Shown here piece after piece: positions 57,365 through 64,000 of a stretch of 64,000 nucleotides of DNA. A model generated the notes under the pieces. The model had not been told where the DNA came from and did no database searches. It saw only the letters and a list, made by a program, of their open reading frames with translations. How positions within the stretch are numbered: position 1 is the first letter of the stretch; each line of letters starts with the position of its first letter. The position numbers were made by a program, and so were the translations under genes. The DNA is taken from positions 896,501 through 960,500 of the forward strand of contig NZ_OY787459.1 in NCBI RefSeq assembly GCF_963678865.1, in the 5' to 3' direction. The DNA is from Maridesulfovibrio sp. GTDB taxonomy: Bacteria; Desulfobacterota; Desulfovibrionia; Desulfovibrionales; Desulfovibrionaceae.

Positions 57365-59804
57365 TGTTTGACTCCTCTGATTTTATATCATCCGGTTTGT
57401 CTGTATCAAAATTATCTTCAATCGGCTTTGGCTTTGCTTCATCCGTCCGAACCGGAGTTGAATTAATTTTCGAATCAGTTTCCGGCTCAACCGGAGCTGA
57501 CAAATGATCAAGATACTCCTTCAGATAAAGCAGACTGCTGTCTGCCGGGCTGAGCGTCAAAGCTTTATCCAGCACCTGCCGGGCCTGTTTGAGATCCCCT
57601 TTATTCACCAGATACCGCACATAAAGCTGATGTAAACGGACGTCGTAAGGAAACTTAGAAATCCCCTCGATCAACGTATCCGCCAATGCAAGATCATCTT
57701 CGAGAGCCAACAGGGTGTAGGAAAGATAAAGGTAAACATCGCGGTCATCCTTCAGCTTAACCGCCTTATTCAAGGCCTGAAAGGCATCTCCGTAGTGCTG
57801 AACATGAAAAGCACTGACCCCTTGCTCCTTAAGCACCGCAAATTTCTTTTCCAGTTCTTCAGGTGTTATATCCTTGTCATCAACCAGAATGATCCTCCGT
57901 CCGTGCGGATAAGGTGCATCAAGGATGGATTTAACCAGAATATCACCCTTCAACTTTAAATCATCTCTGGAAGCGGTCCCGAAATAATTGTCGCTGACTA
58001 CCATTTTTGCGGAAGACAATATGTTTATTTCATTATCAAAAAAATTGTTATCTTTGATTTCGGTATTGCCGCCACTAAAAACAATGCCCCGTGTACAATT
58101 ATTAATATTTGAACGAACCACGGTTCCGTTCCCGGCACTGAACAACAGCCCCTGACGGGCACTACTTATACGCAATCCCTTTAAATCATAATTACCAGTC
58201 TCTGTGACCGCCACAGCATATTCGCCTCCGCTGAAATCAGAAGAACGCACTTCAACATATCCTCCGGCAGCAGTAACCGCTTTACTGAATCCGGTAAATT
58301 CACATTGCGAAAGAACTGCCTTGCCTCCAGGCAGAACTTTGATTCCCTCGGTGGCATTTGATTCCATACGGACCGGGAAACTTATTTCGCCCATAGACTG
58401 CAAAGATCCGGAAACATCTATACGGCCTTTGTTTTCAAAACGAATCCTTGTGCCTGATTGGATTGAAAATTCAGCACCCTCAGGTACAGTCACCGGGAAC
58501 GCTATTCTATAGTTCCCCTTGACCAGAACCCCGGAAAGATCACCGAAAAGTTCACGCTCATCGAACTGGGGCATGATTACTTTTGTTACACCGTTTATCG
58601 GGGACAGGTTACCGGCTTTATCTCGGATACGTACCCGGTAAAAAATAGAAGTCCCCTGCATTATATCCGCATCAACAAATTCAGGCGTTCTGGTTCTGGA
58701 AACAATCTCAAAATCACCGACTGGATCAGTACCTTTTTCAATCACAAATTCATCAAGATCGGCAGCGGACGGTACTTCCCAGTGCAATAAGATTCCATCT
58801 CGACCGGTACGGAATTTAACAGTTTCAATAACAGGGGGCAGCTCTCCGTCCAAAGTGAGAAGAGAACCTGATTCCGGCCAGAGCCTTTCCACGCCGTTCG
58901 CCTTGCGCATCCGAACCATCAGGGTGTCATTTGCAGACTTATCGCCCTCGCGCACAACGTAAAATCCTTCATAAACACCCTGAGCAGTCTGAGGCAAAGG
59001 GATTCCTTTTCTAAATTCACCGATATCAAAAGAACACTTCAATCCCGGTTCTGCATCAACTCGAACTGCCACCTTTTGACCAACTCCGAACAAACCGTTG
59101 TCCACATTGGTATCCACGGCAATGACTTCGGGAAGCTTAGGCCCTTTGGGACAATCAGGCAGGACCTGCGCCATATTCCATGCCCAGTCGTAGACAACCA
59201 TACGCATCTGTCGCCTGATCGGGTCGGAAAAGACCTCTTCAACGATTGTCCCGGCAAGTCCTATCACTCCGGTTGGCACTGAAATCCTGCGCTTGGAAGC
59301 ACTGTCCCGCCATTTTCCAACCAGTGTACCGGAGGAATTATACATCATCACTTCCGCATCCAATTGGAAAAGGTCAAAGGCCAAAGCCTTGATCATGTCG
59401 GCACTGTAAATATCCGTCTTGACTATGCCGTCCGCATTAAGCAACTTGCACAACTCCGTATCACTCATCTTGCGCCAGCCTTCATCCCGGCCCAGCTCTG
59501 CAAGAGTGTTGTCCACAACATCCTTCTGCAAGGGCATGAAGCCCTTCCCGGCCAGTTGATTAGTTATGGACGCACGGGCAATATCCGCCACGAAAACACG
59601 GTCATCATCCAAAACCAGCACGGACTTATGCTCAGTGGAATTTTCAGTATATTTCACGTACTCTGCAGGCAACACCGCAATTTTATAAGGAATAGCTTCT
59701 TCCTCGGCATACTGCACGGCCTGTGTTGTTTTCTTAGCGAAGCACCCTGAAAGCAACAGCGCCGAAAACAATAAAAAAATAGAAAAACTAAGCTTGTTAG
59801 CCAT
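57354..59804 (-). CDS. Lipoprotein with DUF799-like, FN3, beta-helix and TPR regions
   Basis: 816 residues. The lipobox LLSGC at about 18-22 marks an outer-membrane lipoprotein. Residues 40-210 resemble the GNA1162/DUF799 lipoprotein group (YKIAVLPAEYVKYTENS, KGFMPLQKDVVDNTLAELG, GTIVEEVFSDPIRRQM). An FN3-like domain follows at about 330-420 (VKFRTGRDGILLHWEVPSAADLDEF), then a right-handed beta-helix at about 425-620 (GGKAVLSQCEFTGFSKAV, SNINNCTRGIVFSGGNTEIKD), and TPR-like helices to residue 770. The Asp/Glu/Lys-rich tail is disordered. This combination is unusual. It probably serves as a surface or periplasmic scaffold. Confidence 0.72.
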   Translation of the reverse strand: MANKLSFSIFLLFSALLLSGCFAKKTTQAVQYAEEEAIPYKIAVLPAEYVKYTENSTEHKSVLVLDDDRVFVADIARASITNQLAGKGFMPLQKDVVDNTLAELGRDEGWRKMSDTELCKLLNADGIVKTDIYSADMIKALAFDLFQLDAEVMMYNSSGTLVGKWRDSASKRRISVPTGVIGLAGTIVEEVFSDPIRRQMRMVVYDWAWNMAQVLPDCPKGPKLPEVIAVDTNVDNGLFGVGQKVAVRVDAEPGLKCSFDIGEFRKGIPLPQTAQGVYEGFYVVREGDKSANDTLMVRMRKANGVERLWPESGSLLTLDGELPPVIETVKFRTGRDGILLHWEVPSAADLDEFVIEKGTDPVGDFEIVSRTRTPEFVDADIMQGTSIFYRVRIRDKAGNLSPINGVTKVIMPQFDERELFGDLSGVLVKGNYRIAFPVTVPEGAEFSIQSGTRIRFENKGRIDVSGSLQSMGEISFPVRMESNATEGIKVLPGGKAVLSQCEFTGFSKAVTAAGGYVEVRSSDFSGGEYAVAVTETGNYDLKGLRISSARQGLLFSAGNGTVVRSNINNCTRGIVFSGGNTEIKDNNFFDNEINILSSAKMVVSDNYFGTASRDDLKLKGDILVKSILDAPYPHGRRIILVDDKDITPEELEKKFAVLKEQGVSAFHVQHYGDAFQALNKAVKLKDDRDVYLYLSYTLLALEDDLALADTLIEGISKFPYDVRLHQLYVRYLVNKGDLKQARQVLDKALTLSPADSSLLYLKEYLDHLSAPVEPETDSKINSTPVRTDEAKPKPIEDNFDTDKPDDIKSEESNNEK

Positions 59805-59806
59805 GG

Positions 59807-61981
59807 CTAAGACTCCAACTTCCTGTCGACATTAAAAGAATTAACAGTACCGAGAACGGAACGGACTTCCCCCTCAAGTTGCAGGTGCTTGTCAGCAAGG
59901 GAATATGTCCCCCCTCCCCAGGCCTGAAATTGGCGTCCGCTAAGATTAAAAGTATTAATGAGCAGAGTTTTTCCGCTTAAAGCAGCACGCAAACGAGCAG
60001 TACTGAAATTCAACCCCTGTCCGCCCTGGGGATTGAAAGAAACAGCATCCAGCAGATCGATGAAAAATCCCAAGCGTGGATCAAGATTGGCAAGGTTAAA
60101 AATATGCAGGTTGTCAACCTTTGCAGAGGCCTCGCCACGCACTGACCGGACAAGCTCATCAGCATCACCGCCCTGCATGAACATATTGGCATTGAGATAA
60201 ATTTTCCCACGCAGGGAAACAGAAAGATCTTTGGCAAAACAGGCTATCAGACTGGGCAGGCTGGTCCCGCGTCCTTTCACATTACACTGTGCGGCCAAAT
60301 TATCCTTAGCCAGCACCACATCGGCATTAAGATTGAGAAGGAAAAGCTTGCCGCTTGCTTTAACTAAAGCGCGATCAGTCCCGGAATGAACAAATACGGC
60401 AACATCGCTAAAAGGCCAGTCATTGTAATAAAATCTGTGTATGGAAGCCTTACCGCTGATGCCCCGTCCAAGCAGGTTTTCAAAATCAAACTTTTTTTTT
60501 GATTCCGCCACATCTGTTGTTGAAGCGGACTTTTCTTTTTCAGGAACACGAATGCTCAAAGATTTCAGCTGGGCTTCATAACCGGAAAGATTGTTACGTG
60601 GAGTGTTAAAATACCCGGAAGCTTCAACTCGTGTTTCCCTGAGCTTCAGCCGGGTATCAAACACGGTCCGCAAAGGATTTTTTTTTTCAGCCGCACAGGT
60701 GATTATGTAATCGAAAAGAGAAAAATCCTGAGCTTCGGCCTTGAACCGGGCCTGTTTCAAATCAAGGGGAAACGGAATATAAGCCTGCATATTGCAGCTG
60801 CCACCAGTTGCCGAAGCAATATTAAAACTGCGTACGGAAACAACGGGCTTCCCATCCTTCAACTCTACGTCGGCATCTATCTCGGAAATACTCAATTCCT
60901 GCTTTTTGCCATCAAGAGACTCAAGCACCAGCACCAAATCCTTGGCGCTGACCGTCATCTTGCCGGAAAGCCCTTTATTGGCAACAGTACTTGGCGGAGA
61001 AACAAGAGTAACTCCCTTGAAAATCAAAGTACCCTGCGGTTTGATGGACTTCAGCTTGGCAGATTCACACAAAGAACGCGTGCCATTACGGCCCCGCTCA
61101 CTTTTCTGGGCCATAGCGTAAAGCTCCCCGGCATCAACCTGCGCTTCATCAAGACTGAGCTGGAATGTTCCGCCATGCCCCATCTGCAGGGAAAGCCCCT
61201 TACCGCTGGTAGAATCGAGAACAAGTCCCCCGGCTTTCACATCCATGGTCCCGGCAGCACTGTCCACACTGAAATCAAGATTCGTTGTCTGGAACTTTCC
61301 GGCTTCGGCCAATTCGGGGATAGTGGAATTGGACATATAACCGAACCCGGTCAAAAACCCCAGAAAAGATGCGGGATCAACAGAACACTCTCCCGCCTGA
61401 AGATTAAGCTTCAGCGGAGAAGTTGAAATCATGTCCAGCCGGCCTGAAAATTTAAAGCCAAGTTCTGCAATGGATGCACTGCGTACGTTGAAAACAAATC
61501 CACTGCTTTCCTTTTCCATGCTGGCTGAAACAGTAAGTGGTTCAGCCTGATAGGAGTTAGTCAGCTGCACTTTGCCCGAAACAACGTCAATTTTATCTGG
61601 AAAGATGGCAGGCAATTCAAACTGGCCTGCACTTGAGCCGTCTCCTTCCCGATGAGCAAGAGCCTTCACGTCAGGAGCCTGTAGAATAACGTGCCGAAGC
61701 TTGATATCTCCGGTTAGCAGGCTTGAAATATCGGGAAATATTTCCAGTTGAGGAATACTGACGGTATCCATACCGCTCTGTACACGCAGATTCTTAACCA
61801 GCAAGGAAGGAAGGGGGGAGTAATGGAGTTCAATATCCTCCATCACTACCCCCATATCGGTCATTTCAGAAAGCAGTTTCTCTGTGGCGTCCACAAAATG
61901 GACCCTGACCAGCACCATGGAACCGACCATAACCATTGCCGCAATAATTCCGCCAATGAGGATTCCCTTTTTGTGCAACAC
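59807..61981 (-). CDS. AsmA-like membrane-anchored protein
   Basis: 724 residues from GTG at 61981 (a TTG lies one codon later). One N-terminal helix (GILIGGIIAAMVMVGSMVLV) anchors a long periplasmic part of repeated beta strands: DIELHYSPLPSLLVKNLRVQSG near the start, VRSFNIASATGGSCNMQAYIPFPLDLKQ in the middle, and a C-terminal AsmA-type region (FSTARLRAALSGKTLLINTFNLSG, then HLQLEGEVRSVLGTVNSFNV). AsmA-like proteins bridge the periplasm and carry lipids to the outer membrane. It stands 2 nt before the lipoprotein gene on the same strand. Confidence 0.75.
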   Translation of the reverse strand: MLHKKGILIGGIIAAMVMVGSMVLVRVHFVDATEKLLSEMTDMGVVMEDIELHYSPLPSLLVKNLRVQSGMDTVSIPQLEIFPDISSLLTGDIKLRHVILQAPDVKALAHREGDGSSAGQFELPAIFPDKIDVVSGKVQLTNSYQAEPLTVSASMEKESSGFVFNVRSASIAELGFKFSGRLDMISTSPLKLNLQAGECSVDPASFLGFLTGFGYMSNSTIPELAEAGKFQTTNLDFSVDSAAGTMDVKAGGLVLDSTSGKGLSLQMGHGGTFQLSLDEAQVDAGELYAMAQKSERGRNGTRSLCESAKLKSIKPQGTLIFKGVTLVSPPSTVANKGLSGKMTVSAKDLVLVLESLDGKKQELSISEIDADVELKDGKPVVSVRSFNIASATGGSCNMQAYIPFPLDLKQARFKAEAQDFSLFDYIITCAAEKKNPLRTVFDTRLKLRETRVEASGYFNTPRNNLSGYEAQLKSLSIRVPEKEKSASTTDVAESKKKFDFENLLGRGISGKASIHRFYYNDWPFSDVAVFVHSGTDRALVKASGKLFLLNLNADVVLAKDNLAAQCNVKGRGTSLPSLIACFAKDLSVSLRGKIYLNANMFMQGGDADELVRSVRGEASAKVDNLHIFNLANLDPRLGFFIDLLDAVSFNPQGGQGLNFSTARLRAALSGKTLLINTFNLSGRQFQAWGGGTYSLADKHLQLEGEVRSVLGTVNSFNVDRKLES

Positions 61982-62001
61982 CGCAATACCGCCTTATTCA
62001 C

Positions 62002-62973
62002 TTACTTGAGTACAAAAACAACCCTTGCCTGTGCCAGCAGGTTATACCTCTGGTCATAGACAAATACGGTAGATGCATCATCAACACTGACCACGGCGTC
62101 AGTCACATTCTGCACAGTCTTACCCTTGAGTACCATGGGAGACTTACTGCCCCATGTTTCGAGCAGAGCACGGGCCTTTTGCAGATCAGTGGTATAACCG
62201 CCGCAGCCGCGTTCAATCAGAACCTGATTAAGAACCTTGGAAGGATCGAAAAGGACTTCATTCTTTTCGGTCAGGATACGGTTGACCAGCGCGGGTTTGA
62301 AATCAAAATCACGCACATCGACAATTATTCCGTCAACCGGGGTAGCTACAGCGGCCTGAATTTTTTGAGAGGCGGACTCGGTTGTCTGAACCTGAGCCTC
62401 CTCAATTTCTGTCTTTTCTTCGACTGCAGCAGGCTTTTCCTCTTCCTTGACTTCAATCTTTTCCTTGATCATGGGCACGGGGATAGCGGCTACCTCCTGC
62501 ACATTATCAGGCTTGAATGCAGGAATCTCACGAACTTTGAGTTCCTTGGGTTCCTTAAGAATAATTTCATCAAATGCGCTGTAAACGGAGTCCTGACCGT
62601 GCAGATTCAAACGCAGGCAGACACGTGCATAACCTTCGGTCCGGTCAAAAGACTCACCGCAGGGGACAGCACCGCGCAGGGTTCCGTCAACAGTTGTGCG
62701 AATCCGTTCGCTGGAAAGCATACCATCACGGACAGTTGTTTTTCCGCTCAGGCGCAGACCCTGAAAGATTTCGAGCATCCTTCTCTGGGCTACAACTTCA
62801 GCAGCGCGCTTGGCACGGTAACGACTCTGCCCGGCTTCGGATTCACCGATAACCTGAATGTATCCCTTCTGGAATACTTCGTCGGCATTAACAACCTCAA
62901 CAATTTTGTCCCCGGCAACAGCGGAGCCTGCAAAAAGCACGACAGCTGTCAGGGCTAGCAATATTTTTTTCAC
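62002..62973 (-). CDS. LPP20-like secreted protein
   Basis: 323 residues from GTG at 62973, which has GGAGG 4-5 nt upstream; a GTG four codons earlier overlaps that site. A signal peptide is at 1-20 (ILLALTAVVLFAGSAVA). Residues 30-135 resemble the LPP20 family (IQVIGESEAGQSRYRAKRAAEVVAQRRMLEIFQGL split at residues 36-70, TTVDGTLRGAVPCG). A Glu/Lys/Val-rich linker follows (about 150-200). The C-terminal domain begins VDGIIVDVRDFDFKPALVNRIL, as in proteins with a similar partner in other deltaproteobacteria. It lies between the SLH gene and the AsmA-like gene. Confidence 0.65.
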   Translation of the reverse strand: MKKILLALTAVVLFAGSAVAGDKIVEVVNADEVFQKGYIQVIGESEAGQSRYRAKRAAEVVAQRRMLEIFQGLRLSGKTTVRDGMLSSERIRTTVDGTLRGAVPCGESFDRTEGYARVCLRLNLHGQDSVYSAFDEIILKEPKELKVREIPAFKPDNVQEVAAIPVPMIKEKIEVKEEEKPAAVEEKTEIEEAQVQTTESASQKIQAAVATPVDGIIVDVRDFDFKPALVNRILTEKNEVLFDPSKVLNQVLIERGCGGYTTDLQKARALLETWGSKSPMVLKGKTVQNVTDAVVSVDDASTVFVYDQRYNLLAQARVVFVLK

Positions 62974-62984
62974 TTTATCCTCCA

Positions 62985-64000
62985 CTAGTAAATATTCATG
63001 ATATTACGCAGACGCATCAAAGAAAGAATGAGATCCGCACCATCCATGTTAGCATCCGGGCGAAACGCTCCTGACAAATCGGTTTCCATCAGGTTGCGGT
63101 TAACCACGGTGACAATGGCGTTGTACCATGCATCGGTGGATGCCACATCAGGATAGAGAGATTTACTCTGCCCCATGTACTTGGTGGAAATGGTCTCATC
63201 CCCGGTCAACTTAATGAGCACATCCTCCAGAACAAAAGCCAGTTCCTTGCGGGTCATTGGCTTTGCAGGATGAAAAAGATAAGCTCTGGTCTGCTCATCA
63301 TAAGTAGGCTCCAGTCCTCTGACATTCCACTTGAGAACAGTCATGATCTCGGGCTCAAACATGTGCCCCACGACATCAGCGGGAGTAAATTCAGCCTTCC
63401 TGTCTTTATCAGGAACAGGAATACGTCCGGCAAAAAGCCTGTCCAGATGGAGTTCATCCACCAGCAATGCGGCAACGTCAGCACGGTCGACTTCTTCCTT
63501 GACCGCAATCTTCTTAGCGACATCCGTCAGGGTATAGTTACTCATGGCCCGCAGAATTTTCTGAGCACGATTATACAAAGCATTCGCCTTGTCATGCCAC
63601 TTGCCCGGAGAAGCTGAAAGAACTCCACCTAGCACATCTTCGGACTTACGGAACTCACCACCCTTGAAATAAGCCTCACCCATAAAATAATGAAGGGCTT
63701 CGGTCTGGCGATAGTAAGGAAGATCCTCTTCCACTACGTATTTAACCATCAGCTTGGCGTCGGCGTAGAGGTCTTCAGCCCTCTGCAGCCAGCCACGGGT
63801 GGCGATATGGGTATAAACCCTGATACCGGTCACATAAACACTGAATTTCTGAGACCTGTCACGCCTTGCCTCACGCACAGCCTTGTCAAACTGTGTGATA
63901 GCTCTTTCAGCATCAACAGCGCTGTATTCCTTGTCGCTCTCGCTTTCAGCGCGCATAGCGTAAACAAGAGCCTTACCGGCAATGGCGGGTGCATATTCAT
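62985..64000 (-). CDS. SLH-domain protein (5' end beyond the window)
   Basis: The frame is open to the right window edge, with EYAPAIAGKALVYAMRAESE before the first internal ATG, so the start lies outside. The visible 338 residues have a TPR-like helical part (ALHYFMGEAYFKGGEFRKSEDVLGG) and at least one or two S-layer homology modules toward the end (AYLFHPAKPMTRKELAFVLEDVLI, PDVASTDAWYNAIVTVVNRNLMETDLSGAFRPD split over residues 270-300). SLH domains bind cell-wall or surface polymers. Its stop is 11 nt before the start of the LPP20-like gene. Confidence 0.72.
   Translation of the reverse strand, partial: EYAPAIAGKALVYAMRAESESDKEYSAVDAERAITQFDKAVREARRDRSQKFSVYVTGIRVYTHIATRGWLQRAEDLYADAKLMVKYVVEEDLPYYRQTEALHYFMGEAYFKGGEFRKSEDVLGGVLSASPGKWHDKANALYNRAQKILRAMSNYTLTDVAKKIAVKEEVDRADVAALLVDELHLDRLFAGRIPVPDKDRKAEFTPADVVGHMFEPEIMTVLKWNVRGLEPTYDEQTRAYLFHPAKPMTRKELAFVLEDVLIKLTGDETISTKYMGQSKSLYPDVASTDAWYNAIVTVVNRNLMETDLSGAFRPDANMDGADLILSLMRLRNIMNIY

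Overview
The window most resembles a chromosome segment of a Desulfovibrionaceae bacterium, possibly the marine Maridesulfovibrio/Desulfovibrio group. This is inferred from the gene set rather than from a marker gene: a diderm flagellar locus, hopanoid genes (squalene-hopene cyclase and an HpnA-type epimerase), two TauE/SafE anion exporters, a DUF169 protein, a thrS-infC-rpmI-rplT-pheST operon, NikK/NikL-like metal-uptake proteins and a podovirus-type packaging module. Most genes have clear Shine-Dalgarno sites and many overlap by 1-11 nt.

Layout. 1-4319: flagellar genes on the minus strand (sigma factor, flgD, flgE, start of flgK) and a separate flagellin gene. 4571-9259: a plus-strand operon of response regulator, TonB-dependent receptor, YfiR-like protein and histidine kinase. 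9270-10294: an intact IS481-type element. 10487-14217: an accessory patch (DUF6573 protein, Mrr-type nuclease, DUF4145 protein, membrane protein) ending at tRNA-Arg(CCT). 14480-18001: TetR regulator, squalene-hopene cyclase and acyl-ACP thioesterase. 18237-24868: translation operon thrS-infC-rpmI-rplT-pheS-pheT, with infC apparently starting at AUA. 24992-26298: NifX-domain/permease fusion plus a second permease half. 26535-29426: TetR, outer-membrane barrel and NikK/NikL-like proteins. 29437-30123: DuOB-like protein.

30301-36503: a compact phage remnant on the minus strand (holin, terminase, portal and small genes, including a 37-residue Com-like zinc ribbon), closed by a terminator just after the portal gene. 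No capsid, tail or integrase gene is present. 36667-41440: TauE with rhodanese behind a large inverted repeat, a dehydrogenase, a two-gene unknown operon and hpnA. 41768-44650: cstA and a lactonase-type metallo-hydrolase. 44897-46831: a long-period RTX-like repeat protein preceded by a sigma-28-type promoter, which suggests a link to the flagellar regulon. 47200-54965: DUF169, TauE, membrane protein, PhnD-like binding protein and sensor kinase, read here as an anion handling and sensing unit, followed by a PPDK-like protein that has lost catalytic motifs. 54976-64000: six minus-strand envelope genes (TPR, SpoIID, beta-helix lipoprotein, AsmA-like, LPP20-like, SLH), which look like one uncharacterised cell-surface assembly.

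The best candidates for something undescribed are the envelope cluster, the sigma-28-linked RTX-like solenoid, the sigma factor coupled to flgD, and the receptor-YfiR-kinase operon. All family assignments come from reading the proteins; no database search was run.
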